Position numbers and translations under genes: made by a program. Positions 34,561 to 42,510 of a DNA stretch of 64,000 nucleotides are shown in pieces. Position 1 is the stretch's first letter. The number at the start of each line of letters is the position of its first letter. The notes beneath the pieces were generated by a model. That model saw only the letters and a list, made by a program, of their open reading frames with translations, did not search any database and had not been told where the DNA came from. This DNA is from Campylobacterales bacterium (GTDB lineage: Bacteria; Campylobacterota; Campylobacteria; Campylobacterales; Hydrogenimonadaceae), in assembly GCA_027081015.1 (NCBI GenBank), contig JALWMA010000082.1:1-64000 (forward strand), written 5' to 3'.

Positions 34561-36019
34561 CCGTGAACAACCCACAAACCTTCGAATTCAAGGGTTTCAA
34601 AGCACTTTTTGGCTAACCCCGGACTACAAAAAAGTGACAATCTGAACACCAAAACCTTGAAGCCCAAGGGACCTTTTATGCTCCAAGAAAAACCCAAAGA
34701 TGTGACATTGCTAGATAGCCATAAACAGCTTTCCGACAGTATCGACTGGCAAAGTATCGAAGAGGAACTGGCCGAAGCCTATCCCGCCACCACCGGCAAT
34801 CCCAATAAACCGATTCGCCTGATGGTGGGCTTGCATTACCTGCGCTACATGTTCAGCCTCAGTGAAGAGAGTATCGTCTGGGCCTACATCGAAAATCCCT
34901 ACTACCAGTACTTCTGCGGAGAGAAGGTGTTTCAACACGCCTTTCCCATCGATCGAAGCTCAATGAGCCGTTTTCGAGAAAGATTGAAAAAGAAGAGACT
35001 CTACAAACTGCTGCAAGAGACGATCAAAAGTGGCTTTAAGAACAAGATCCTTCAAGCCAAAAGCGTCGATTGTGCGGTCATCAATTCCACCGTTCAGGAA
35101 AAGAACATCACCCACCCTACCGACGCCAAGCTCTACTACAAGGCGATCATACATCTATCGAAGTTGGCCAAGCGTTTGGGCATCAAACAGCACCAAAGCT
35201 ACACAAGAGTGGGCAGAAAGCCACTCATCAAGATCAACAGCTACAACCACACCGAACAGTTCAGACGTAAAACCGCTGCACTCAAAAAGCTCAAACACCG
35301 ACTGGGAAGAGTCATCCGTGAAATCGAAAGAGAAGCGGAGCAAAGAGCCGTCGATCTTGACATTGAGGCAAGAACTCTACTCAACCATTGCCGAAGGCTC
35401 TACAACCAAAAACGCCACGACAAAAACAAACTTTACAGTCTGAATGAACCCGATACCGTCTGTATCTCCAAAGGCAAAGCCCACAAACGCTATGAGTTTG
35501 GCAACAAATCCACCTTCATCGCCACCCTCAAAGAGGTGCTTGAAGACACCCGGGCTTCCCTTTCCAAAGTGTGCGATCGAAGTATCGAGTATCTTTTTGC
35601 CGACAAAGGATATCGGGGGCACGGTTATGATGGTGAAACCGAAGTGATCATCGAAACCTCCAAAAACAGGGAAAAGCACAAAAAACTCAAACGCCGATCA
35701 TCCATTGAAGCGGCCTTTTCCCGTGCCAAACAAGACCACCGTATGGGAAGAAACTTTCTCAAAGGCGTTCACGGCAATCTGGTCAATAGGGTTCTTGCAG
35801 CCTGTGGCTACAATCTCAAAAAGATCTACAACCACTTCAAAAGGGCATTCGAGAGGATGCTCGCCTTATCTTTTTTTTCTGTTTCTCCGTCTCTTCTTTG
35901 GAAGGAGGTGCACCACACAGACAGTCATCTTGTCGGTAAAGGGGTGATGATCTCGAAGGGTGACCGTGATGACGAGTATTCTGTCAAGGGCTGAAGTTTA
36001 AAATTGGAGTTGTTCACGG
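34561..36019 (+). mobile_element. IS5-type insertion sequence
   Basis: A 1.46-kb element bounded by CCGTGAACAAC (34561-34571) and its exact inverse GTTGTTCACGG (36009-36019), enclosing one transposase gene. I see no target-site duplication in the flanks (left AATAGTTCC, right TCAACTGAT). It has truncated an older IS4-like gene on its left and forms the right end of the accessory block. Confidence 0.8.
34678..35994 (+). CDS. IS5-family transposase, first catalytic Asp apparently Asn
   Basis: A 438-aa DDE transposase. ATG 34678 is preferred because AAGGG lies 7 nt upstream; the frame is open from 34609. Signatures are LMVGLHYLRYMFSLSEE, ENPYYQYFCGE, the region VQEKNITHPTDAKL, LFADKGYRGH (second Asp) and RRSSIEAAFSRAKQDHRMGRN (Glu). 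The position where relatives read VDTTVQ or VDSTVQ reads INSTVQ here (AAT at 35083-35085), so the first Asp of the triad seems replaced. The C-terminal ~40 residues after FERML look non-conserved. It could be inactive. Confidence 0.82.
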   Translation: MLQEKPKDVTLLDSHKQLSDSIDWQSIEEELAEAYPATTGNPNKPIRLMVGLHYLRYMFSLSEESIVWAYIENPYYQYFCGEKVFQHAFPIDRSSMSRFRERLKKKRLYKLLQETIKSGFKNKILQAKSVDCAVINSTVQEKNITHPTDAKLYYKAIIHLSKLAKRLGIKQHQSYTRVGRKPLIKINSYNHTEQFRRKTAALKKLKHRLGRVIREIEREAEQRAVDLDIEARTLLNHCRRLYNQKRHDKNKLYSLNEPDTVCISKGKAHKRYEFGNKSTFIATLKEVLEDTRASLSKVCDRSIEYLFADKGYRGHGYDGETEVIIETSKNREKHKKLKRRSSIEAAFSRAKQDHRMGRNFLKGVHGNLVNRVLAACGYNLKKIYNHFKRAFERMLALSFFSVSPSLLWKEVHHTDSHLVGKGVMISKGDRDDEYSVKG

Positions 36020-36066
36020 TCAACTGATTAGCGCCTGAAAGAAGCAGCCGGCACTTCCGCTTCCGG

Positions 36067-37563
36067 CTACCTCCCTTCCCCCACCACTCTGTTTCTTCCT
36101 CCGTTTTTGGCCCTGTAGAGGTTTTTGTCGGCGCGGGCTATCAGCGAGCCGATGGACTCGTTGCGCTCCCTTACGGCCACCCCTACGCTGACGGTCATGT
36201 CACCCACCTTTTCGAAGCGGTGGATCTGAATATGTTTACGCAGCTTCTCCGCCACAGCGGCCGCCTGGGCTTCGTTCGCGTTGGCCACAAAGAGCAGGAA
36301 CTCCTCTCCTCCGTGCCTGCAGAACACATCGTCTTTGCGGATATGGGCCGAGATGATATGGACGACCTCCCTGAGGACATTGTCACCCGTTTCGTGGCCG
36401 TATTTGTCGTTTATCTCTTTGAAGTGGTCTATATCAATGTAGAGAAGCGCATATCTTCCGTTTCCGTTTTTGAGACGCTTCATGCAGCCTCTTCGATTGT
36501 ATATGCCGGTAAGCGAGTCTATATTTGCCGCATGGGCCTTCAGCCTGTAGATATGCACCATTATCGTGAGCACAAGCGACACGAACACCATAAGCGCCAG
36601 TGCCCAGTATGCGATACCGGCTATCGACATCACCTGGGCAATCGCTCCGCTGTCTTTGTGTACGATGGCATAGTACCCGCCCATCTTGCCGTCTATTAGA
36701 GTCAGAGGTATGAAGCTGGCGATATAGTACTGTCGAGGCTCTGTATGCTCATCTTCTATCACCTCAAAAAACTCCCTATATGGAAGCAGGTTCGCTTTAA
36801 AGCCCGCTTTTTTGAGAATTTCAAGATCTTTAAACGAGCCTTTTCTTGCAGCAAATGCGGGGTCGATAAAGCTTGGAGCGTACTCTTTCAGCATCCCCTT
36901 TTCCAGACACTTTTCAAGCAGTGAGCTTTCAAGGAGAAGCGCGAACCTGCAGGCCCTTTTGCTCACATCCTCGAGCGCCTTTTTGAGAGTCTCAAAAGAG
37001 AATGAGACCTCTGCGCTTCCGACATATTCACCGCCGTAAAAGAGCGGATATACGGCTCGGTATGCACCGCCGTTACGCCCTATCTCGAATCCGTATACCG
37101 GCTTTTTATGGCTCTTTACCACCCGTGCTATAGAGGGCCTGAAGAGAAGAGAGTCGCCGCGCAGTTCGGAGTTGTGGACGCGCAGAAGCGAGCTTCCGTC
37201 CCACAGATGAAACTGCAGATGGCGGACTCCGTAACCGGCAAGCTTTTTGAAAAGCGGAGCATATCTTTCAAGCAGCTCCCGACGCAGCTCGTCTTTACCA
37301 AGCAGACTCTCCTTGAACTCGAACATCTTCTTGCGGAGCCGATCGTCGAAAATAAGCGAAGATAGAATATCGGATTCGGACCTGAACGCCTCCTGCTGAA
37401 GAGCTATCAGACGTTTTTGCGTAACCAGAGTCCGCTCCGCAATGGAGTCTATCTCCATCTTGGCGTAAAACCCTATTCCGAAATAGAGAACCAGCCCCGC
37501 CAGAACGATCAGGGCACACTTGGCCAGCGTCATGGGCCATAGGTTTTTGTTATACTGTTTCAT
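36067..37563 (-). CDS. Diguanylate cyclase with periplasmic dCache-type sensor
   Basis: A 498-aa inner-membrane enzyme making cyclic di-GMP. One N-terminal membrane helix (about 11-32) and a second near 310-335 flank a periplasmic ligand-binding region resembling dCache_3 (LRVHNSELRGDSLLFRPSIARV, KPVYGFEIGRNGGAYRAVYP). The C-terminal GGDEF domain has the active-site GGEEF and the inhibitory RxxD site five residues upstream (RKDD), so product inhibition is expected. It lies next to a YajQ gene, whose product binds cyclic di-GMP in some species. Confidence 0.9.
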   Translation of the reverse strand: MKQYNKNLWPMTLAKCALIVLAGLVLYFGIGFYAKMEIDSIAERTLVTQKRLIALQQEAFRSESDILSSLIFDDRLRKKMFEFKESLLGKDELRRELLERYAPLFKKLAGYGVRHLQFHLWDGSSLLRVHNSELRGDSLLFRPSIARVVKSHKKPVYGFEIGRNGGAYRAVYPLFYGGEYVGSAEVSFSFETLKKALEDVSKRACRFALLLESSLLEKCLEKGMLKEYAPSFIDPAFAARKGSFKDLEILKKAGFKANLLPYREFFEVIEDEHTEPRQYYIASFIPLTLIDGKMGGYYAIVHKDSGAIAQVMSIAGIAYWALALMVFVSLVLTIMVHIYRLKAHAANIDSLTGIYNRRGCMKRLKNGNGRYALLYIDIDHFKEINDKYGHETGDNVLREVVHIISAHIRKDDVFCRHGGEEFLLFVANANEAQAAAVAEKLRKHIQIHRFEKVGDMTVSVGVAVRERNESIGSLIARADKNLYRAKNGGRNRVVGEGR

Positions 37564-37657
37564 TACTCTATTGTAACATGTTCTTTTGCCATAAACAACT
37601 CATCGCAGACGGGGCGGAGGCTTCAGAGAGAGGGCAAAAAGGGGCTTTCAGGTCCGT

Positions 37658-37975
37658 TCACTCCCCCAGCAGATGCCCGTAAACACGCTCCAGTGCACTC
37701 TCCACTTCGCTGAAAACTTCCGCGGTGTCGGAAGCTACGCTCTTACGAAGCGGGCGGTACTTCAGATAGACCCGCCATGTCCTGAGAGCCGCGTCCCGTC
37801 TGCCCCTCTTCGCCAGTTCAAAGGCGGTAGAGGCGTTGATATACCCCTTTATCAGAAGCACTTCGGCGCTCTTTTCGAAACGCCTCGGAAACCAGAGCTC
37901 TTCGAGGAGCTCGTGGGCATCGTAGTACTCCCCCCTCTCCACGAGGGAGATAAATCTTGCACACACATCTTTCAC
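37658..37975 (-). CDS. DUF309 family protein
   Basis: A 105-aa protein matching DUF309: an all-helical domain with VERGEYYDAHELLEELW and IKGYINASTAFELAKRG and a helical C-terminus. The DUF309 His/Glu motif (EYYDAHELLEE) may bind metal, function unknown. The start is GTG 37975, overlapping the previous stop as GTGA; the longer open frame further upstream is read in a different frame from the real upstream gene and is not coding. Confidence 0.8.
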   Translation of the reverse strand: MKDVCARFISLVERGEYYDAHELLEELWFPRRFEKSAEVLLIKGYINASTAFELAKRGRRDAALRTWRVYLKYRPLRKSVASDTAEVFSEVESALERVYGHLLGE

Positions 37976-38289
37976 GGCCGATCCTCGAGCCTGAACGTTT
38001 TGCGCCAGTATCCGCGCCCTCCGCGAAGCGAGACGCACACCTTGCCCGGAAATCTGCGCCGAAACTCTTCGAGCCTCTCTTTGGTCTCTTTGCCGGTATC
38101 GCAGTAGAAAACCAGCACCGTGCCTTCGGGGAGCTTCTGAAGTTCGTAGGGATTGTAGAGCACCGTATCGGCGCCCTCTATCCCTTTCGCAACCGTATCG
38201 ACAAGAAGAACCTGCCGTCCGCTCTTTCGGAGCTCTCTTTCGGCACGCAGGTACTCCTCCTGCGTCCACTCCTCTTTGAACTCTGTCAC
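37972..38289 (-). CDS. Rhodanese-like domain protein
   Basis: A 105-aa single-domain protein that looks like a rhodanese: the active-site loop FYCDTGKETKERLEEF carries the Cys, and LLVDTV and YNPYELQKL fit the N-terminal strand and following loop. The loop replaces the common CxxGxRS with CDTGKET, so sulfur-transfer activity is uncertain. It is 4 nt after the yajQ stop and overlaps DUF309 by 4 nt. Confidence 0.7.
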   Translation of the reverse strand: MTEFKEEWTQEEYLRAERELRKSGRQVLLVDTVAKGIEGADTVLYNPYELQKLPEGTVLVFYCDTGKETKERLEEFRRRFPGKVCVSLRGGRGYWRKTFRLEDRP

Positions 38290-38293
38290 GGCC

Positions 38294-38791
38294 TCAGCGG
38301 TAGTTCCCGAAATTTATGGGAAAGTCGAAATCGAGCGACTTGAGGTGCGCCATCACCGCCTGAAGATCGTCCAGAGACTTTCCGCTTACACGAATCTCGT
38401 CTCCCTGTATCGCGGCCTGAACTTTGAGCTTTAAAGATTTGATCTCTTTGACTATCCTCTTGGCGTCATCCTTGCCTATCGCATCGACTATGGCGAAATG
38501 GGCCCTTCTGGTCCCACCGCTCGCATCCTCTCTTCCGGTCTCCTTAACGCTCTTCGGCGAGAGGCCGCGTTTGATCAACTTCCCGATCAATATATCTATC
38601 AGGGCGTCCAGCTTGTTCTCGCTCGAGCTCGTCACCGTAATCGTCTTCGCCTTTTCGTTGAGCTCTATCTCTTTGGCCAGGCCCTTGAAGTCGTAGCGGT
38701 TGTCGGCCTCTTTCTGTGCCTGCATTATCGCGTTTTTAATCTCTTGCATATCGGCTTTCGCCGTTATGTCGAAGCTGTGCTCCTTTGCCAT
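38294..38791 (-). CDS. yajQ: YajQ family nucleotide-binding protein
   Basis: A 165-aa protein of the YajQ/UPF0234 family: two ferredoxin-like repeats, starting SFDITAKADMQEIKNAI and ADNRYDFKGLAKEIELNEK, ending HLKSLDFDFPINFGNYR. Family members bind cyclic di-GMP (Xanthomonas) or GTP/nucleotides. It overlaps the upstream unknown gene by 28 nt. A GGDEF enzyme is encoded nearby. Confidence 0.92.
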   Translation of the reverse strand: MAKEHSFDITAKADMQEIKNAIMQAQKEADNRYDFKGLAKEIELNEKAKTITVTSSSENKLDALIDILIGKLIKRGLSPKSVKETGREDASGGTRRAHFAIVDAIGKDDAKRIVKEIKSLKLKVQAAIQGDEIRVSGKSLDDLQAVMAHLKSLDFDFPINFGNYR

Positions 38792-39267
38792 CTATCCTCC
38801 TTTGTCCTTACTGAAACCCCCGCATAGTCTTCTGCCGGCCGCGACTTTGCGCGTATAAGCAGTATCTGCATCTTGCGAATCAGCTTGTCGTTGCTCTTTT
38901 TCAGGTCGTCATAGTAGGCTTTCGCCCTGTCCAGATCGGCCTTTGAGACCTTTTTGCGCCCGAAGAGCCGACCCAGCACACCCTTTTTGGCCGTGCATAC
39001 CTCTATAATATTGCATATCTTTCTATTTTCGTCAAGCCGGATCGCATGGAGTCTGGTCAGATCTTCGAGCGTCGTTTTTCCGAAGAGTTTGAGAACCCAC
39101 TCCCTGTTCGCCTCGATCCAGAGATCGAACCCGCACTCGGTTATATGCGTAGCCAGCACCTCTTTGTCCAGATCGACCCCCGCCACGAGATAGCCCATAT
39201 ACCTCATCTGGGCCTCAAGGGATTTTATCGCCTCTTCGATACTCTCCACAGCCCTCTTTTTATCCAT
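38764..39267 (-). CDS. Unknown soluble protein, possible CZB-like zinc-binding fold
   Basis: A 167-aa helical protein I do not recognise. The stretch ATHITECGFDLWIEANREWV with a following His (RLHAIRLDENR) has His, Cys-x-Phe-x-x-Trp and His spacing reminiscent of the chemoreceptor zinc-binding (CZB) domain, which senses zinc or HOCl in chemoreceptors and cyclases. The match is partial. The C-terminal third is basic and coiled-coil-like. First gene of the yajQ operon; a TATAAT on the minus strand at 39309-39314 may be its -10. Confidence 0.6.
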   Translation of the reverse strand: MDKKRAVESIEEAIKSLEAQMRYMGYLVAGVDLDKEVLATHITECGFDLWIEANREWVLKLFGKTTLEDLTRLHAIRLDENRKICNIIEVCTAKKGVLGRLFGRKKVSKADLDRAKAYYDDLKKSNDKLIRKMQILLIRAKSRPAEDYAGVSVRTKEDRWQRSTAST

Positions 39268-39337
39268 CTTGGCACCCTCTTCAATAGATAGTCTCCGTTT
39301 CCTGAGGGATTATAATATCTTTTTAATTAAAAAAATA

Positions 39338-39367
39338 ATACTATCATATTAAAATTTCTAATAGTAT
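39338..39367 (+). promoter_or_regulatory. AT-rich inverted repeat upstream of the PAS gene
   Basis: ATACTAT (39338-39344) and ATAGTAT (39361-39367) are exact inverses separated by 16 nt in a very AT-rich spacer. It could be an operator or part of a promoter; no partner protein is indicated. Confidence 0.35.
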
Positions 39368-39434
39368 ATTAAAAGATGTTGCCTGCTGTCGTTTACCGGC
39401 AAGAAGGGAGGCATCGGCCGAAAAAGGAGATACC

Positions 39435-39998
39435 ATGGAGCGTCCGACACCTGTAGACGAAGAGATAGTTTTAGACCCGAAACGGTACATAGTCAGCAAA
39501 ACCGACAAAAAAGGGGTAATAGAGTACGGAAACGACTACTTTGTGGAGATAAGCGGCTACAGTGAAGCGGAGCTGACAGGAAAACCCCACAACATAATAC
39601 GCCACCCCGACATGCCCAGGGTGCTCTTCAAAATGATGTGGGAGAGAATCCTGAACGACCAGAACATCATAGCGCTGGTAAAGAATATGGCCAAAGACGG
39701 CCGCTACTACTGGGTGGTTACGGAGTTCGAAACCAAAAAGGACCCCATCAGCAACCAGATTGTAGGCTTTACGGCATTTCGTAAAGCGGCTCCGCGAGAC
39801 GCCATAAAAAAGATCGAGCCCCTCTATGCCAAGCTTCTGGAGATAGAGAGGGTCGGAGGAATGGAGGCGGCCGAGAAGTTTCTAAGGGGATACCTCGAAG
39901 ATGCCGGGATGAGTTACGACGAATATGTAGACGAGTTGATAGAAAACAGGGGGATGTTCAAACTCTTTTTCAAAATGATGAAGGCCCTCTTCAGGTAG
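39435..39998 (+). CDS. PAS-domain redox/aerotaxis sensor protein
   Basis: A 187-aa soluble protein with an Aer-type PAS domain (about residues 20-125): KKGVIEYGNDYFVEISGYSEAEL, IIRHPDMPRVLFKMMW, VKNMAKDGRYYWVV and a FTAFRKA end. The NxIRHPDMP block is the FAD-contact region of Aer/CetB-like sensors. The remaining ~60 residues are helical (EPLYAKLLEIERVGG, YDEYVDELIENRGMFKLF) without HAMP or signalling domain. As with Campylobacter CetB, it may act through a separate membrane partner; none is adjacent. AAAAGGAG precedes the ATG. Confidence 0.85.
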   Translation: MERPTPVDEEIVLDPKRYIVSKTDKKGVIEYGNDYFVEISGYSEAELTGKPHNIIRHPDMPRVLFKMMWERILNDQNIIALVKNMAKDGRYYWVVTEFETKKDPISNQIVGFTAFRKAAPRDAIKKIEPLYAKLLEIERVGGMEAAEKFLRGYLEDAGMSYDEYVDELIENRGMFKLFFKMMKALFR

Positions 39999-40023
39999 CC
40001 CCCATCTTCTGCCCGCCGCACAG

Positions 40024-41229
40024 CTACTTTTTCGTACAGATCCTGAGCCTTGCAAAGCCCTCCCTGGCCTTCAGGCGAAGCGGCAGTTTGTAGAGCTTCT
40101 CTATCGCTTTTTTGCCCAGGTAGGCGGCAAACCCGTAGATTCTGAACTTACCGGCATCTATTATCGCATAGGTTCCGCCCAGGGCGATAGCCAGCCCTTT
40201 TATCTTTATATCGCTGACAAAGAGCTGCCTCTTCTCTATATGGGCCAGTATGTTCTCCGCCGCATCGACGCCGCTCTGCTCGGCAGTCTGCGCCGTGGGG
40301 GGCACCCTTCTTCCGGCGGTATCTTTGAGATCGGCGGCATCCCCTACGGCATAGACCTCCTCGCGCCCGGGAATCTGCAGAAACGAGTTAACGACAAGCT
40401 GACCTATCCGGTTGTGCTCCGCCTCGAGCGCCTTGACAAAGGGGGCGGCCTCGATACCTCCGGTAAATATCATGAAGTCGAACGGTACGCTCTCCCCGTT
40501 CTCGAGTATGGCCGCCTTCTCTTCCACCTTCACTATGTGCGAGCCCCTATGGAGTATCACACCCAGATCACGCAGGCGCTTCGTCGCGGCTTTTGCGACT
40601 GAGGGGTGAAGCCCTTTCAGGATCGTTTCGCCGCCGCTTACGAGATGGATGCGCAGTTTCCCGCACGCAAGTGCGTTCGAGCGGTAGTAGCGGTTGAAGT
40701 ACGCCTGCATCTCGGCAGCGATCTCCACACCGGAGAGCCCTGCTCCGCCGATCAGGATGGAGTAGCACTCTTTTGCGTGGGAGGCGCTTTCGAGCCTCTT
40801 GTAGAGCTCCTGCTCGAAAAACTCTTTCAGCTTGAGCGCACCCCTCAGACTCTTGACCCCGTAGGAGTAGTCACGAAGCCCCTCTATCGATTCGAAAAAA
40901 CGGGTCACCGCCCCGGCAGCTATTATCAGGTAGTCGTAGGAGAGCGGCTCCCCCTCTTCGAAAAGGACCATCTTCTTATCGAAGTCGACATCTTTCGCGA
41001 CGGCGTGAAGAAACTCCACATTGTCCGCAAACCCTGCACACAGCGATCGCAGGCCTATTATCGTCGAGTCGAAAGGGACCTTGCCCGCTATAAGGTCGTA
41101 CCCCTCGGTCTGAAGGAAGTGATACGGGTGGCGATCCACAAGGGTCACCTTTATCCCTTTTCTGCCCGCAAGCACCCCCAGGGCCTTCAGCCCGCCGTAG
41201 CCTCCTCCTATGATTACCACATGGTGCAT
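40024..41229 (-). CDS. ndh: Type II NADH:quinone oxidoreductase-like FAD protein
   Basis: A 401-aa FAD/NAD(P)H oxidoreductase of the NDH-2 family, peripheral on the inner membrane. The first Rossmann motif VVIIGGGYGGLKALG is at residues 3-17, a second NADH-binding site ILIGGAGLSGVEIAAEM lies near 155-170, and EVYAVGDAADLKD near 285 contacts FAD. The C-terminal YKLPLRLKAREGFARLRI fits the membrane-associated end. ATG 41229 is used because AAAGGGG lies 6 nt upstream; the open frame extending to 41325 runs over the promoter. Confidence 0.85.
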   Translation of the reverse strand: MHHVVIIGGGYGGLKALGVLAGRKGIKVTLVDRHPYHFLQTEGYDLIAGKVPFDSTIIGLRSLCAGFADNVEFLHAVAKDVDFDKKMVLFEEGEPLSYDYLIIAAGAVTRFFESIEGLRDYSYGVKSLRGALKLKEFFEQELYKRLESASHAKECYSILIGGAGLSGVEIAAEMQAYFNRYYRSNALACGKLRIHLVSGGETILKGLHPSVAKAATKRLRDLGVILHRGSHIVKVEEKAAILENGESVPFDFMIFTGGIEAAPFVKALEAEHNRIGQLVVNSFLQIPGREEVYAVGDAADLKDTAGRRVPPTAQTAEQSGVDAAENILAHIEKRQLFVSDIKIKGLAIALGGTYAIIDAGKFRIYGFAAYLGKKAIEKLYKLPLRLKAREGFARLRICTKK

Positions 41230-41283
41230 GGCGTCCCCTTTCTGCTTTCTGTTGGTATGATAGAGCACTATCCGATATAGAAC

Positions 41284-41289
41284 ATTATA
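41284..41289 (-). promoter_or_regulatory. -10 box upstream of ndh
   Basis: TATAAT on the minus strand within TTTTGTTATAATG, about 55 nt before the ATG at 41229. It supports the shorter ndh start. Confidence 0.55.
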
Positions 41290-41352
41290 ACAAAACTGTA
41301 TGGACAATATGGCCGGAAGCTTCAAGAGGGCGGGCCCGAAGGCCCGGAAGGA

Positions 41353-41985
41353 TCACTGCGGCTTGTGGCAGAACCACCAGTCGAAGCACTCATATTTGGC
41401 GCTTCGCTCCTTGGCGGTGTCGCAGTCGGTCGCCGGCGGCACGATGACCCTGTCGCCGATCAGCCCGTTGTCGGGCCAGTCGGCCGGCGTGGCCACACCC
41501 TCGCTATCACTCTTTTGCAGGGCTTTTACCGCACGGACTATCTCGTCTATGTTTCGTCCGATCTCCTGCGGATAGTAGAGAATCGTACGCACCGCCCCTT
41601 CCGGATCGATTATGAAGACCGCCCTTACCGTGTTTGTCCCTTTGGCGGGGTGGAGCATTCCGATCTTTTCGGCGAGGGTATCGGTACCGGCAATTATCGG
41701 AAACTCTATATCCACATCGAGCTTCTCTTTTATCCACTCCACCCACTTGATATGGCTGAAGACCTGGTCTATCGAGAAGCCTATCAGCTCCGCGCCGAGT
41801 TCGTCGAACTGCTTCTTATGATTCTGAAACGAGACGAACTCGGTGGTGCAGACCGGTGTGAAGTCGGCCGGATGACTGAAGAGCACGACCCAGCTTCCCC
41901 TTTTGTCTTCGGGAAACCTCATCGGACCGTGCGTGGTCTGAACCTCTATGGATGGAAACTTCTCTCCCAGCATAGGCATACTCAT
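41353..41985 (-). CDS. Peroxiredoxin, Prx6-type with C-terminal Cys motif
   Basis: A 210-aa peroxidase that reduces peroxides with thiol donors. The peroxidatic Cys lies in [13 protein letters not shown] near residue 46. The C-terminal half has the Prx6-type dimerisation arm ([19 protein letters not shown]) and ends with CFDWWFCHK, the extra Cys pair found in archaeal and thermophile Prx6-like enzymes. A strong AGGAGG site lies 7 nt before the ATG. A perfect 14-bp palindrome sits near the expected promoter. Confidence 0.93.
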   Translation of the reverse strand: MSMPMLGEKFPSIEVQTTHGPMRFPEDKRGSWVVLFSHPADFTPVCTTEFVSFQNHKKQFDELGAELIGFSIDQVFSHIKWVEWIKEKLDVDIEFPIIAGTDTLAEKIGMLHPAKGTNTVRAVFIIDPEGAVRTILYYPQEIGRNIDEIVRAVKALQKSDSEGVATPADWPDNGLIGDRVIVPPATDCDTAKERSAKYECFDWWFCHKPQ

Positions 41986-42028
41986 GGCAAACCTCCTTAT
42001 ATGTTTGATATAGACTATTCTATAACTA

Positions 42029-42042
42029 TTTGGTTAACCAAA
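42029..42042. promoter_or_regulatory. 14-bp palindrome TTTGGTTAACCAAA upstream of the peroxiredoxin gene
   Basis: A perfect palindrome 44 nt before the peroxiredoxin ATG, upstream of TATAGA/TATATC-like -10 candidates, so it would cover the -35 area. Candidate operator for a peroxide- or redox-sensing regulator; the regulator is not in the window. Confidence 0.5.
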
Positions 42043-42057
42043 GCTGCCAAAAAACCG

Positions 42058-42510
42058 TCAAACGGTCATATCGAGAACCCTGAAAGCCCTTTTTATCTCA
42101 TCTTCGGACGCTATGCTGTCTTTGGGTGAAAACTCTGCCGTTATCCTCGCCAAAATATAGATTAGCGTCCCTACGATTTCGGGCAGCCTCTTTTCGAGCG
42201 CCACCTCCATCTCGTACCTTAGCGGCGGGTGGATGGCCAGCCTCTGCAAAACAGGCTTGAGCTCGAGCTCCTCCTCTATCTTTTCGAACTCCGAAACCGA
42301 CCTTTTTATGGCGTTGGTAAGCGGCATATCGCTCAGCCAGATCACATCCCTGCCGTTGTAGCCCGTATTCTCCTGGGCTACCAGAAGCATATCGTAGAGT
42401 TTGGCGTCGATCTTCTCTTCGACCTCCTTTACCCTGTTTTTCGGCAGCCTAAGACCCGCCGCCTTTTTGAATATCTGCTCTATTTTATAGGCACCTTCAA
42501 CTTTCATCAC
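42058..42510 (-). CDS. DUF1931 family protein (archaeal-histone-like fold)
   Basis: A 150-aa helical protein that matches DUF1931, whose Aquifex member has a histone-fold dimer within a single chain. Shared features with that protein as I remember it: a helix then (A/G)xxNGRDxIxLxDxxxT (here GYNGRDVIWLSDMPLT), then a KIEEELE run, AIHPP, and a terminal helix. Histone folds in bacteria are rare, and DNA binding is not proven for this family. Start is ATG 42510 or 42507. It overlaps hdeD by 14 nt and is the last gene of the yfdX-hdeD-DUF1931 operon. Confidence 0.75.
   Translation of the reverse strand: MMKVEGAYKIEQIFKKAAGLRLPKNRVKEVEEKIDAKLYDMLLVAQENTGYNGRDVIWLSDMPLTNAIKRSVSEFEKIEEELELKPVLQRLAIHPPLRYEMEVALEKRLPEIVGTLIYILARITAEFSPKDSIASEDEIKRAFRVLDMTV

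Noticed and set aside
34561..36019. Target-site duplication of the insertion sequence
   Set aside because: Left flank (AATAGTTCC) and right flank (TCAACTGAT) show no matching direct repeat.
17883..36066. Integrative element with attL/attR at tRNA-Pro
   Set aside because: I searched by eye for the tRNA 3' sequence (TCAAATCCCGCCACTCCG) at the right end of the block and did not find it, and no integrase gene is present.
37976..38269. Extension of the DUF309 frame upstream to 38269
   Set aside because: The stretch overlaps the rhodanese-like gene in another frame, is Arg-rich and has no domain; a GTG at 37975 with GTGA overlap fits the operon.
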